NCBI RefSeq assembly: GCF_023703085.1
Contig: NZ_JAMQJY010000003.1
Location: 124,001 to 188,000, forward strand
Reading direction: 5' to 3'
DNA length: 64,000 nt
DNA from: Alkalicoccobacillus plakortidis
GTDB taxonomy: Bacteria; Bacillota; Bacilli; Bacillales; Bacillaceae_D
Made by a program: the position numbers and the translations under genes. Under the pieces are notes generated by a model that saw only the letters and a program-made list of their open reading frames with translations, made no database searches and had not been told where the DNA came from. Of the stretch, positions 28,146-38,270 are shown one piece after another (position 1 is the first letter of the stretch; each line of letters opens with the position of its first letter).

Positions 28146-29183
28146 CTATTTACCTATCTTCTCTGAGACTAGGAGTCTCAACACATCTGCCGTTTGTTCA
28201 ATATCAACTCTGCTTACATCATAATGTGTAACCAAACGCACAATTGTTGGAGCAAATGGATTAGCAAGGACTCCGTTTTCTTTTAGGAGCTCAACAAACT
28301 GCTTTGAGGTTAAACCCGTCTCAGAGACATCCATCATGACGATGTTCGTCTCAACTTCGAAAGCAACTCGTAATTGCGGAAGTGCATGTATTTGCTCTGC
28401 TAGCCACTTTGCATGCTGATGATCTTCGTCCAATCGGTCAACCATTTCTGTAAGAGCGATGATGCCAGGTGCAGCAAGTACACCGGATTGACGAAGCCCT
28501 CCACCTAAACGCTTTCTCCATTTTCGTGCTTTTGCAATAAACTCGCTACTACCTGCAATGATCGACCCTACAGGTGCTCCAAGTCCTTTTGACAAACAGA
28601 TTTGAACCGTTGTCACATATTGCGTAAAATCAGTCATTGGGCGCTTTAAGGCTACAGCAGCGTTCATTAGTCTGGCTCCATCTAGATGCACAGGAAGATG
28701 ATGCCGCTTTGCTACTTCATAAATTTCTTTCATACTCTCAGGAGTTGTGACAGTACCTCCGGCTCGATTATGAGTGTTCTCCAAACAGATTAATCCCGTT
28801 TCAGCTTCATGGATATCAGATCCTCGAATAGCTGCTTCAATATCTAATGCATTCATTGATCCACGTTCCCCTTTTATCGGGAAAGGCTGAATACCCGCAA
28901 AAGCCGAGGTTGCTCCACCTTCATAGCGAAAAATATGCGAGCCTTCTTCTAGAATAATTTCCTGACCTAACGAACAATGCACCAAAACGGCAATCTGATT
29001 TCCCTGAGTCCCACTTGTGACAAAAAGGGCTTCTTCTTTCCCAAGCATGTCAGCTGCTAGTTCTTCCAATTTACGCATGGTTGGATCATCTCGATATACA
29101 TCATCTCCAACCTCTGCCTCATACATCTTCTGTCTCATCCGGTCTGTCAGCTTTGTTACTGTATCACTGCGAAGATCAATCAT
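28146..29183 (-). CDS. ltaE: Low-specificity L-threonine aldolase
   Basis: PLP enzyme splitting threonine or allo-threonine to glycine and acetaldehyde. 345 residues, usual for the family. It starts MIDLRSDTVTKLTDRMR; LDGARLMNAAVAL carries the PLP-ring Asp, and CLSKGLGAPVGS the Schiff-base Lys. GGGGTG lies before the ATG. The gene is alone between array A and the SDR gene. Confidence 0.9.
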   Translation of the reverse strand: MIDLRSDTVTKLTDRMRQKMYEAEVGDDVYRDDPTMRKLEELAADMLGKEEALFVTSGTQGNQIAVLVHCSLGQEIILEEGSHIFRYEGGATSAFAGIQPFPIKGERGSMNALDIEAAIRGSDIHEAETGLICLENTHNRAGGTVTTPESMKEIYEVAKRHHLPVHLDGARLMNAAVALKRPMTDFTQYVTTVQICLSKGLGAPVGSIIAGSSEFIAKARKWRKRLGGGLRQSGVLAAPGIIALTEMVDRLDEDHQHAKWLAEQIHALPQLRVAFEVETNIVMMDVSETGLTSKQFVELLKENGVLANPFAPTIVRLVTHYDVSRVDIEQTADVLRLLVSEKIGK

Positions 29184-29336
29184 TACACAACACCCCTGAC
29201 CTCTTATTTATCTGTAGTATACCATCATCTCAAACCAAGAGTCTGTACATTCGTTAACTTCAATGACATGGATATGTTTTAGATCTCATCCACCGGGAAA
29301 ACCATATACTACGATATTAAAAATGAGGTGTTAAGT

Positions 29337-30080
29337 ATGAGTATTGAAGGAAAAGTTGTCATTATTACAGGTGCGTCAAGTGGAATTGGTGAAGCAACTG
29401 CCAAAGAACTAGGTGCAAATGGGGCAAAATTAGTTCTTGCTGCAAGAAGAGAGGACAGGCTTCAATCACTACAAAACAACCTAAAAAAAGAAGGCGTAGA
29501 AGTGGCCTATACAACAGCGGATGTAACTTCTAATGAGGAAATGGAACAGCTTGCACAGTTCACTTTAGATAAATACGGACAAATTGATGTGATTATCAAC
29601 AATGCCGGTTTAATGCCACTCGCTAATTTAAATAAGAAAAAAGTAGACGAGTGGAATACGATGATTGATGTAAATATTAAAGGTGTACTTTACGGGATTG
29701 GTGCTGTTCTGCCTCATATGAGAGAACGTAAGTCCGGGCATATTATTAATATCTCATCTGTAGCAGGTCATGAAGTGATGCCAGGTGGCGCTGTTTATTG
29801 TGGAACAAAATTTGCCGTTCGTGCAATTACCGAGGGCTTACGAAAAGAAGAAGCTGCTGAAGGTAACAATATTCGTACAACTATTATCTCGCCAGGAGCC
29901 GTACAAACTGAATTAACGGATCATATTTCTGATTCAGACGCTAAGCAGGGTGCAGATGCATTATATGAAGTAGCCATTTCACCAAACAGTATCGCACGAG
30001 CAATCCGTCATACAATAAGTGAACCGGATGATGTAGCAACAAACGAAATAATCATCCGCCCAACTGCACAAGAATTGTAA
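29337..30080 (+). CDS. Short-chain dehydrogenase/reductase
   Basis: 247 residues. Classical SDR: TGASSGIG cofactor loop at residues 11-18 followed by AARREDRL (Arg after strand 2 suggests NADP), NNAG at about 88, catalytic Ser in INISSVAGHE, YxxxK as YCGTK. ATG at 29337 lies 7 bases after GAGGTG; a GTG 9 bases upstream is inside the ribosome site. Resembles YdfG-type reductases of 3-hydroxy acids, but the substrate is uncertain. Confidence 0.88.
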   Translation: MSIEGKVVIITGASSGIGEATAKELGANGAKLVLAARREDRLQSLQNNLKKEGVEVAYTTADVTSNEEMEQLAQFTLDKYGQIDVIINNAGLMPLANLNKKKVDEWNTMIDVNIKGVLYGIGAVLPHMRERKSGHIINISSVAGHEVMPGGAVYCGTKFAVRAITEGLRKEEAAEGNNIRTTIISPGAVQTELTDHISDSDAKQGADALYEVAISPNSIARAIRHTISEPDDVATNEIIIRPTAQEL

Positions 30081-30100
30081 ACATTTTATCTCAAGACTAA

Positions 30101-30143
30101 AAAGGAACTGGACGTACTTACTCGTGTCCAGTTCCTTTTTATT
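30101..30143 (+). terminator. Terminator of the SDR gene
   Basis: AAAAAGGAACTGGAC / GTCCAGTTCCTTTTT stem. Confidence 0.9.
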
Positions 30144-30149
30144 TATCGT

Positions 30150-30410
30150 TTCACCAGTTTTCCATGAACAACAAATCTACATTTTACCTGCTCTTGTTTC
30201 TTCCATTATGTAATTCCGATTAAGATAAAATTAATTATCCTCTGATTGAAGAACAGGGTAATTAATCAGTATCGTCTATCTTGATCCAACCTACGATATC
30301 TTGGTTAATGGATAAAAGATCAGAAAAACAGGATAACATCTCATCGTTTTCAATACTAGTTGGTTCTAGTTCTCATTCTTCTTCCAGATCAAAGTCAACA
30401 TAATTTAGCC
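30150..30410 (-). pseudogene. Degraded class B sortase remnant
   Basis: Read on the minus strand, this apparently empty gap translates to LLSINQDIVGWIKIDDT (at about 30270-30320), then after a one-base shift NYPVLQSEDN, a stop, FYLNRNYIMEETRAGKM and another stop. This follows the sortase B order (INPDVVGWI, INYPVVQ..DN..YL..N....E.RAG). At least three stops and one shift interrupt it, and the catalytic Cys and Arg regions are missing. Unlike the single-indel genes in this window, this looks like a true relic. Confidence 0.7.
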
Positions 30411-30522
30411 AATTTTATGAGCAAATCCAAAAAGAATGTTTTTTTTACACTTATTTATTTATCCAGGCAATTAGAGTATGATAAAACGAGAAAAAAATAT
30501 AAGAGAAAACGAGTGAATATCC

Positions 30523-31554
30523 ATGTCTGAAAAACAATATAAAATGCCCGCTGAATGGTCATCACATGCACGTACAATGATTGCATGGCCTGTAAAAGAT
30601 TCAATGGTCTATCCAGAAAATTTCGCGCAAGTATGTGATGGGTACGAACAGTTAATTTTAGCAATAAGTGAATTCGAACCTGTTCTGGTCGTTGTAAATC
30701 CAGAGGATGAAGCTATAGTTTCTCCTCGCTTTACACATGCACCTGTTGAATTAATCTCACTCCCTCATAACGATGCGTGGCTGAGAGACAACGGACCAAC
30801 CTTTGTACGAGATGAAGAAAATCAATTAGTCGGAATCAATTGGGGTTTTAATGCGTGGGGAGAAAAATACGAGCCTTGGGACCTTGATGATGAGGTAGCC
30901 CCTGCTCTCCTTTCTTTTATGAAGGTTCCAACCGTTGATGCCCCCTTGATCTTAGAAGGGGGTAGTATTCATGTAGATGGCGAGGGAACGTTGCTTACAA
31001 CTGAAGAATGCCTGCTTAATCCAAATCGCAATCCCCATTTAAGCAAAGAGGATGTAGAAAAACACCTTAGTACACTACTTGGTGTTAGCAAAACCGTCTG
31101 GCTGCCTCTTGGTTTAGAAGGTGATGAAACAGATGGTCACATTGATAATGTTGCCTGTTTCGCCGCTCCTGGAAAAGTGATTTTGCAGGTATGCAATGAC
31201 CCTAAAGATCCTAATTATACAAGAAGCCAAGAGCATCTTCATATTTTGTCGCAAGAGACAGATGCTTTAGGCCGACCATTTGAAGTCATTCAGATCGAAC
31301 AGCCTCCTTATCGGGAAGCGGAAGGACAGCGTCTGACTTTAAGCTATCTTAACTTCTATTTTGTAAATGATGGCTTAATCCTTCCAGTATTCGGTGGAGA
31401 TGCCGTAGAGTATGATCAGAGAGCTCAGGATGTACTACAACAAGTCTTTCCTAATCGTAAAATCCGTACAATTGACGGGATGGCTATCATCTTAGAAGGT
31501 GGCAATGTACATTGTACAACCCAACAAGTCCCCTCAGAAAGGAGCACAAAATGA
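30523..31554 (+). CDS. aguA: Agmatine deiminase
   Basis: Converts agmatine to N-carbamoylputrescine. 343 residues. Guanidino-modifying enzyme motifs: NDAWLRDNGPTFV with Asp, NWGFNAWG, DGHIDN with His/Asp, and the catalytic Cys in GGNVHCTTQQVP near the end. The ribosome site is weak. The stop overlaps the aguB start (ATGA), so both steps of putrescine synthesis are made together. Confidence 0.93.
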   Translation: MSEKQYKMPAEWSSHARTMIAWPVKDSMVYPENFAQVCDGYEQLILAISEFEPVLVVVNPEDEAIVSPRFTHAPVELISLPHNDAWLRDNGPTFVRDEENQLVGINWGFNAWGEKYEPWDLDDEVAPALLSFMKVPTVDAPLILEGGSIHVDGEGTLLTTEECLLNPNRNPHLSKEDVEKHLSTLLGVSKTVWLPLGLEGDETDGHIDNVACFAAPGKVILQVCNDPKDPNYTRSQEHLHILSQETDALGRPFEVIQIEQPPYREAEGQRLTLSYLNFYFVNDGLILPVFGGDAVEYDQRAQDVLQQVFPNRKIRTIDGMAIILEGGNVHCTTQQVPSERSTK

Positions 31555-32427
31555 GCGTACTAAAAGTAGCAGCCACTCAGATGAGCTGTAATTCAGATAT
31601 TCAAACCAATATTCAAAGAGCAGATCAAATCGTACGCGATGCCGCGGCAAATGGCGCAAAGCTTATCTTGCTTCAAGAGTTATTTGAGACTCCATACTTC
31701 TGTCAAAAAGAGAAGCCTGAGTATTACGCCTATGCAACAACTGTTGATGAGAACCCAAGCCATCGTTCACTTTAAAAAACTAGCAAAAGAATTAGGCGTT
31801 GTTCTACCCATTAGTTTTTATGAAAAAAAGAATACAGCTCGTTATAATTCTGTAGCAATGATTGATGCGAATGGTGAAATTCTAGGGATTTATCGTAAAA
31901 GTCATATTCCAGATGGGCCTGGCTATGAAGAGAAATATTATTTCACTCCAGGAGACACTGGGTTTAAAGTATGGAATACAAGTATCGGCAAAATTGGTGT
32001 AGGTATTTGTTGGGATCAGTGGTTCCCTGAAGCTGCTCGCGCAATGGCTTTGCAAGGAGCAGAAATCTTATTGTATCCAACTGCTATTGGGTCTGAGCCG
32101 GAGGATGCGAGTGTAGATAGCAAACAACATTGGCAGACGTGTATGCTCGGTCATGCTGCCACGAATCTTATGCCCGTTATTGCTTCAAACCGGATCGGTG
32201 TGGAAAGCGACGAAGATTCATCGATCACTTTTTATGGATCATCTTTTATTGCGGGACCAACTGGTGCCCTACTTGAGGAAGCCAGTCGCGATACAGAAGA
32301 GATCATATATGCTGAGTTTGACCTGAAACAGCTTGAAGCACAACGAGTGGAATGGGGACTATTTAGAGATCGCCGTCCTGATTTATACCATGTATTAACC
32401 ACTCATGACGGACAGATAAACCGTTAA
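31551..32427 (+). CDS. aguB: N-carbamoylputrescine amidase (frameshifted in this sequence)
   Basis: Nitrilase-superfamily enzyme making putrescine. About 291 residues when repaired. Catalytic triad: Glu in LLQELFETPYF, Lys in YRKSHIPDGPGY, Cys in GVGICWDQWFPE. The frame breaks at 31755-31760, where CCAAGC replaces CCAGC; dropping one A gives TVDENPAIVHFKKLAKE and the full downstream enzyme. AAAGGAG precedes the ATG, which overlaps the aguA stop. Confidence 0.9.
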
Positions 32428-32429
32428 AA

Positions 32430-32466
32430 AAACATCCAGTCGAATCATTCGGCTGGATGTTTCTTT
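32430..32466 (+). terminator. Terminator of aguAB
   Basis: AACATCCAGTCGAA / TTCGGCTGGATGTT stem and T-rich tail; may also serve the convergent uxaB. Confidence 0.85.
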
Positions 32467-32473
32467 TAAAAGA

Positions 32474-33940
32474 TTAAACAAGCTCATGTATACCTTGCTC
32501 TAAGTCAGCTGTTACCTTCTCCGTAAGACCTTTCATTTGAGTCAGATCCGTTCCCCAAATCTCTGTATTTACTAAAAGCTTATGCACCGTTTGCTCGAGT
32601 GTCGCATCTCCTGCTTCATACTCTTCCCACACAGTCTCAAGAAAAGCTAATGTTTGCTCGTTATCACGAATGATGTAACGAGTACCATTGCGATCTCCAG
32701 CAAGGAAAGCACCTTCTTTGTCCACTGGTTTAGTGTAGGCAAGGAGTGCAGCTAGACTTAAGGCTAGCTTATTAGGCAATGTCGCATTCTTTTCTACATA
32801 GGCTAATAAACTAGGAACTACTCTTGTCTTAAACTTATATAATGGATTCATGCCGATATCCGTTAGCTGATGCTCTAAGAACGGATTGCTAAACCGCTCT
32901 AATACAGATACGGCAAACTGTTCTTTTTCTTCATCATCTGCTTGTACGGTTGGTAGGATTTCATTAAATAGTCCGTCCTTCACAAACGCAGACAATCTCT
33001 CATTTGTCATGGCTTGATACACTGTATCTACGCCTGCTAAGTAACACGCTGCAAACATCATCGTGTGTGCACCATTTAATAATCGCACCTTCAGCTCACG
33101 ATACGGTGTAGCATCTCCCCACTTCACATTTAAACCAGCTTTATGAAAAGGAAGTCGTTCCGCTACTTCTTCTGGAGCATCAATAACAAATAAGTGATAC
33201 GGCTCACCTATTGTCAAAAGGATATCCTCGTAACCAAGTCGTTCTCTAAAGGAATCTTCTTCCCCTCTAGGGAATCCAGTCACAATTCGATCTACCAATG
33301 TATTGCAGAAGAGATTATCGGTCTCAACCCACTCTTTAAATGCTTGTGGTAGCTGCCAATCATGAATTAATTTGAGTACAATCTCTTTTAGAAGATCACC
33401 ATTTCCTTCTACAAGTTCACATGGAATCAGTGTTATTCCTTTTGACGAATCGCCATCAAACGTTTTGTATCGTTCATATAGAAAAGCAACAACCTTTCCA
33501 GGGAAAGATAATGGAGAGGTATTCTCGTCAAAAGTCTCTTGATGATAGGTTAGTCCAGCTTCTGTTGTATTTGAAAACATAAATTCAATATGAGGGGATC
33601 TAGCAAGCTCAAGAACGTCTGACCAAAGATTGTAGGGATCAATGCCTCTTGAGATGGATTCAATTAATTCAGCACGATTAACTGTTTCACCATTTTCGAC
33701 GCCTCTTAGTACGGATGTGTATAATCCATCTTGAGCGTTAAGCTTTGGTACAACCTTCCCATGAGGAGTAGGCTGGATTGCCACTACTTTTCCATCATAA
33801 AGTCCTTTAACATTTAATTGATGGATCATCCAATCAACAAATCCACGAAGGAAGTTCCCTTCTCCTACTTGAACTATAGTTTCTTTCACATCATGATTCG
33901 ATTGGTTTGCATGCTCTTTTGAAAGACTCTTCCACTCCAT
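32474..33940 (-). CDS. uxaB: Tagaturonate reductase (altronate oxidoreductase)
   Basis: NADH-dependent reduction of tagaturonate to altronate in galacturonate breakdown. About 488 residues, mannitol-dehydrogenase superfamily: IVQVGEGNFLRGFVDWMI at the N-terminus (dinucleotide site), VRLLNGAHTMMFAACYLAG in the middle. ATG at 33940 is chosen since AGAGAGG lies 9 bases upstream. It follows uxaA by about 17 bases on the same strand. Confidence 0.92.
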   Translation of the reverse strand: MEWKSLSKEHANQSNHDVKETIVQVGEGNFLRGFVDWMIHQLNVKGLYDGKVVAIQPTPHGKVVPKLNAQDGLYTSVLRGVENGETVNRAELIESISRGIDPYNLWSDVLELARSPHIEFMFSNTTEAGLTYHQETFDENTSPLSFPGKVVAFLYERYKTFDGDSSKGITLIPCELVEGNGDLLKEIVLKLIHDWQLPQAFKEWVETDNLFCNTLVDRIVTGFPRGEEDSFRERLGYEDILLTIGEPYHLFVIDAPEEVAERLPFHKAGLNVKWGDATPYRELKVRLLNGAHTMMFAACYLAGVDTVYQAMTNERLSAFVKDGLFNEILPTVQADDEEKEQFAVSVLERFSNPFLEHQLTDIGMNPLYKFKTRVVPSLLAYVEKNATLPNKLALSLAALLAYTKPVDKEGAFLAGDRNGTRYIIRDNEQTLAFLETVWEEYEAGDATLEQTVHKLLVNTEIWGTDLTQMKGLTEKVTADLEQGIHELV

Positions 33941-33957
33941 AACGATCAACCTCTCTT

Positions 33958-35447
33958 TTATAAAATAACGCCATCTTTAAATAAGGCAATTTCCTTAAAA
34001 CCATGTCGCTCATTGTGTGTGCGAACATCACCGGAAGCTAAGTTCAGCACATACTCCAATAGTTCTTCCGACAGGTCTTCCATTTTTTTATCTTGGACCA
34101 ATTCACCAGCATTAAAATCGATCCAATTTTTCTTTCTTTCAAAAAGTGGTGTATTGGTAGACATTTTCACAGTAGGAACCGGTCCACCAAATGGAGTGCC
34201 GCGACCTGTTGTGAATAGGACAATATGGGCTCCAGATGCAGCCAAGGCCGTTACTGACACCAAATCATTTCCAGGTCCTTGTAGTAGGCTTAACCCGTTT
34301 TTCTTTAACCTTCCCCCGTACGGAAGCACATCAACAACTGGAGCAAATCCGCCTTTTTGTACACAGCCTAATGACTTCTCTTCAAGTGTTGTAATACCAC
34401 CTTCTTTGTTTCCTGGCGATGGATTCTCATACACTACTTGATCATGTCGAATAAAATAATCTTTGAATCCATTTACCATATCCACAATTCCAGTAAATAC
34501 ATGTTCGTCTGCTGCTCGTTCCATAAGAATGGTTTCTGCACCAAACATTTCTGGAACCTCTGTTAGTACAGTAGAACCTCCATGTGCGATGAGTTTGTCT
34601 GAGAATACACCTACAAGTGGGTTAGCCGTAATTCCGGATAGTCCATCAGACCCCCCACATTTTAAGCCTACTTTTAGTTTTGATACTGGAACAGGCTCTC
34701 TTTTAAAACTCCCTGCATAAGTAGCAAGTTCTTCAAGGAGCTCTAGTCCACCTCTAGTTCATCCTCAACTTGTTGGACACTTAAAAACTTCACCCGATCA
34801 GGATCATATTCCCCAATTACACCTTTAAAGGCGTCAATATAATTATTCTCACAGCCAAGGCCTAATACCAATACTCCTGCAGCATTTGGGTGAGCAACTA
34901 GATTACTTAATATTTTCTGTGTGGCTTGAAGGTCGTCTCCAAGCTGAGAACAGCCAAATGGATGTGGAAAGTGAGATACGGCATCAACGCCCTCAAAACC
35001 CATGCTATCAGCTTGACGAGCCAATACCTCTGCTGTTTTGTTAATACAGCCCACCGTATTCACAATCCAGATCTCATTCCGAATTCCAACATCTCCATTT
35101 TTTCGAACATATCCTTGGAACGTTTTTGGACTTGCCTGCTCGCTGCTGCTTACTGCCACTTCATTTGGCTGGAATGTGTAATCCAACGTTCCTTCAAGTG
35201 TCGTCTTAATATTATGAGTATGAATCCAAGCACCTTTTTTAATCGTTGTAGTGGCATAGCCAATAGGGAAACCATACTTGTGAACTGGGTCCCAAGCCGT
35301 AAGATCTTGAAGTGCAACCTTGTGACCGCGCTTTACATCCTCTAGAAGTTTCAATGTTTGTCCCTCAAGCTGCAAAATTTCACCAGCTTGATAATCGCGA
35401 AGCACAACTACAACATGATCCTGATTATGAACAATGATATGATCCAT
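33958..35447 (-). CDS. uxaA: Altronate dehydratase (frameshifted in this sequence)
   Basis: Converts altronate to 2-keto-3-deoxygluconate. About 496 residues when repaired, the family length. An N-terminal SAF-like domain (HTHNIKTTLEG) is followed by the catalytic domain with VNTVGCINKTAE, HPFGCSQLGDD and LGCENN cysteines, and in the second half TGRGTPFGGPVPTVK. The frame breaks at 34747-34750: GTGGACTAG on the coding strand should be GTGGGACTAG, giving EVGLELLEELATYAG. One G of a run of three is lost. First gene of uxaA-uxaB, with a cre box upstream. Confidence 0.9.
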
Positions 35448-35553
35448 TATGCTACCCCTCTCATTAATCTCAAATTTTTCCCAAGTACATCTGGACTCTT
35501 AATACATGGTTTTCTATTGTTTTATGAACAATCATAAAGGTAAAATCAATTTA

Positions 35554-35567
35554 TGAAAGCGCTTTCT
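35554..35567. promoter_or_regulatory. CcpA cre site between uxaAB and pelA
   Basis: TGAAAGCGCTTTCT fits the catabolite-responsive element consensus at every constrained base. It lies between two divergent transcription units and could repress both when preferred sugars are present. Confidence 0.75.
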
Positions 35568-35654
35568 AAATGTCTATATTATAGCATGATCAGAAGGAGG
35601 GCTGTAAAGTAGACAAGACTTCCAAGCAAACAATTAATTAAAAGGAGTGATTGT

Positions 35655-36665
35655 ATGAAGAAGGTACTACCCTTTTCCCCACTACTCGTTTTCTTTATTA
35701 TTGCCGGTCTGTTTTACCCATCACAGGTGAAGGCTAACGACGTCGTTACTCAAGCCGAACATTTGATTACATGGCAAATGGAACATGGCGGTTGGACAAA
35801 AGATAAGCCCGAGATCTACACTCGTGATTGGAATGGCAGTGAATCACGATCAGTTTGGGAATCAAATGGTCAAGAACTTGGGACCGTTGATAATGACGCA
35901 ACCGTATCTGAAATATTGGTAGTTGCAGAAGCATATCAACTAACAGACGATCAACGTTTTTTAGATAGTGCTTATGATGGAATTGACTTTCTCTTTAAAC
36001 TCCAATATGAAAGCGGAGGAATTAGCCAAGTCTATCCTGAGCGTGGATCTGATCCTTCTAGCTCTGTTTGGTATTCAAATTATGTGACCTTTAATGACCG
36101 TGCTATGATCAACGTGCTCGAACTATTTGAACAGGTTTTAAATCAAGAAGCTCCCTTTAATGACGATTTCCTAAACAGTACCCTTCAATCTGAACTGGAA
36201 GGTGCCATTGATGGTGGACTCGACTACATCCTTCAATCACAAATTGTGGCGAACGGAACACCAACTGCTTGGTGCCAGCAACATGATCCGAATACGTACG
36301 AGCCTATGCCAGGTCGGGCGTATGAACATATATCTATCTCAGGTGATGAATCAGTCAGTATTGTCGAATGGCTGCAAGCACGCCCGAATCCTACACCAGA
36401 AGTCACAGCTTCAATTAATCACGCACTCAATTGGTTTGAAGAAGCCAAGCTCACTGATACTAAATACGAAAGACGAACAGAGCCCCATTTCTTTGATGAA
36501 ACAGGCACAGACACGTGGGCTAGATTCTATGAGATAGGCACAAATCGTCCTATCTTCTCTGGCCGTGACGGTATTGTTCGCTATGACATCATGGAAGTTG
36601 AGCAGGAGCGAAGATATGGATATGCTTGGGCTGGTCAATGGCCAGCACGCGTCTTAAATGAATGA
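35655..36665 (+). CDS. pelA: Pectate lyase, polysaccharide lyase family 10
   Basis: Secreted enzyme cleaving polygalacturonate by beta-elimination. 336 residues with a signal peptide ending near VKANDVV. PL10 stretches: WQMEHGGWTKDKPEIY, WESNGQELGTVDNDAT, WYSNYVTFNDRAMINVL, GTPTAWCQQHDPNTYEP and YEHISISGDESVSIVEW; the tail WARFYEIGTNRPIFSGRDG is typical of the catalytic Arg/Asp region. AAAGGAG precedes the ATG. Divergent from uxaAB and convergent with uxaC, so polymer attack and monomer breakdown sit together. Confidence 0.92.
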   Translation: MKKVLPFSPLLVFFIIAGLFYPSQVKANDVVTQAEHLITWQMEHGGWTKDKPEIYTRDWNGSESRSVWESNGQELGTVDNDATVSEILVVAEAYQLTDDQRFLDSAYDGIDFLFKLQYESGGISQVYPERGSDPSSSVWYSNYVTFNDRAMINVLELFEQVLNQEAPFNDDFLNSTLQSELEGAIDGGLDYILQSQIVANGTPTAWCQQHDPNTYEPMPGRAYEHISISGDESVSIVEWLQARPNPTPEVTASINHALNWFEEAKLTDTKYERRTEPHFFDETGTDTWARFYEIGTNRPIFSGRDGIVRYDIMEVEQERRYGYAWAGQWPARVLNE

Positions 36666-36667
36666 AG

Positions 36668-36710
36668 TGAAAAAAGGTCTGTCGCTGCTAGAGTGGCAGA
36701 CCCATTTTTC
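36668..36710. terminator. Terminator between pelA and uxaC
   Basis: AAAAGGTCTG ... CAGACC stem with TTTTT, shared by convergent genes. Confidence 0.78.
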
Positions 36711-36712
36711 AT

Positions 36713-38131
36713 TTAGGCAAACTCGAAGTAACGCTCTGCGTTGTTGTAGCATATATTTTCAATCATCGCACCAATCCACTCGTAATCATCAGGCGCTTCA
36801 CCTGCTGCTATCCAGCTACCTACAAGATCACATAAAACCCGACGGAAATATTCATGTCTTGTATAAGATAGGAAGCTTCGCGAGTCAGTCAGCATTCCAA
36901 CAAACGTACTTAAAAGTCCAATGTTTGAAAGATCCTTCAACTGTTTGATCATGCCGTCTTTTTGATCATTAAACCACCAACCTGATCCAAACTGGATCTT
37001 ACCTCGGGCTCCACTAGATTGAAAGTTTCCAATGGCCGAAGCGATCACTTCATTATAAATAGGGTTTACTGTGTAAATAATTGATTTAGGCAGTTCGTCT
37101 GTCCGTTCAAGCTCATTCAAAAATCCATTTAACGATTGAGCCATAGGAGCGTCTCCCATTGAATCAAAACCTGTATCTGCCCCAAGTTGATTAAACATTC
37201 TTGTATTGTTGTTTCTTGCCGCTCCTAAATGAAGCTGCATTGTCCAATCTAACTTATGGTAGAGACGTCCTAGAAATTGCATCGTATACGCTTGATAGGA
37301 AAGCTCTTCTTCTGGTGTAATAGAGCTGCCATTAAGGGCCTTTTCAAATACAGCCTCCGCTTCAGCTTGAGTTACTTCTTTAAATGGAATCGTCTCAATT
37401 CCATGATCAGATAAACGACAACCAGCCTCATGAAAAACATCAGCTCGTTTTTCTAGAGCTTTTAATAAATCGCTATACGTGCGGATATCTAAATCACTTG
37501 CCGCTGCAAGCTTTTCTACATAGCCAATAAACGTATCTGTTTTCACCGCAAGCACCTTGTCAGGACGAAACGCAGGGTATACGTTTGTTTTAAAATCTCC
37601 ATTTTCAGCAGCTAGTTTCTTATGAGATTCCAATGAATCAATTGGATCATCCGTCGTACAAATGACATTTACATTTGATTGATTAATAATACCTCTCGTA
37701 CTCATATCAGCATCCTGCAGGCGTTCATTTGCTTGAGTCCAAATTCGTTCTGCAGATTGTTCATTTAATAATTCATCTACACCAAAGTATCGCTTTAGTT
37801 CGAGATGAGTCCAGTGGTATAGAGGATTACCAATCGTATGAGGCACGGCTGATGCCCACTTAAGAAATTTATCCTTATCACTTTTTTCCCCAGTAATATA
37901 AGACTCATCAATGCCTAATGCACGCATACCTCTCCACTTATAATGGTCTCCATGCAACCACACTTCAGCAATATTGTTATATCTACGATCTCCAGCAATT
38001 TCATGAGGTGAAACATGACAATGATAATCTAGAATAGGTTGATCCTTTGCATATTCGTGATACAGTCTTTTTGCAGGTTCGTTTGTTAAAAGGAAATCAT
38101 CATGAATAAACGCTTTACCAGTAGTGATCAT
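36713..38131 (-). CDS. uxaC: Uronate (glucuronate/galacturonate) isomerase
   Basis: Turns galacturonate into tagaturonate, or glucuronate into fructuronate. 472 residues, standard size. ILDYHCHVSPHEIAGDR carries the metal-binding His pair; CTTDDPIDSLESH, LDWTMQLHLGAARNNNTR and FQSSGARGKIQFGSGWWFN follow as in UxaC. It is monocistronic, with cre-like and palindromic sites upstream. Confidence 0.94.
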   Translation of the reverse strand: MITTGKAFIHDDFLLTNEPAKRLYHEYAKDQPILDYHCHVSPHEIAGDRRYNNIAEVWLHGDHYKWRGMRALGIDESYITGEKSDKDKFLKWASAVPHTIGNPLYHWTHLELKRYFGVDELLNEQSAERIWTQANERLQDADMSTRGIINQSNVNVICTTDDPIDSLESHKKLAAENGDFKTNVYPAFRPDKVLAVKTDTFIGYVEKLAAASDLDIRTYSDLLKALEKRADVFHEAGCRLSDHGIETIPFKEVTQAEAEAVFEKALNGSSITPEEELSYQAYTMQFLGRLYHKLDWTMQLHLGAARNNNTRMFNQLGADTGFDSMGDAPMAQSLNGFLNELERTDELPKSIIYTVNPIYNEVIASAIGNFQSSGARGKIQFGSGWWFNDQKDGMIKQLKDLSNIGLLSTFVGMLTDSRSFLSYTRHEYFRRVLCDLVGSWIAAGEAPDDYEWIGAMIENICYNNAERYFEFA

Positions 38132-38151
38132 GTGCTATCTCTCCTTTGATA

Positions 38152-38202
38152 TATGAACGCTTTCAAAGTATTAAAGACTATAAATGTTCGAATGCGTTCG
38201 AA
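38152..38202. promoter_or_regulatory. cre-like site and TTCGAA palindrome upstream of uxaC
   Basis: 38152-38165 reads TGAAAGCGTTCATA on the minus strand, one mismatch from the cre consensus. 38187-38202 is TTCGAATGCGTTCGAA, an inverted repeat with a 4-base centre, a plausible operator for the DeoR regulator next door. Confidence 0.5.
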
Positions 38203-38270
38203 TTAGTTTGATCATACCATGTTTGCGCTTACATCACAATGCTCTTATTTAAGCTAAAATAATGCGACAA

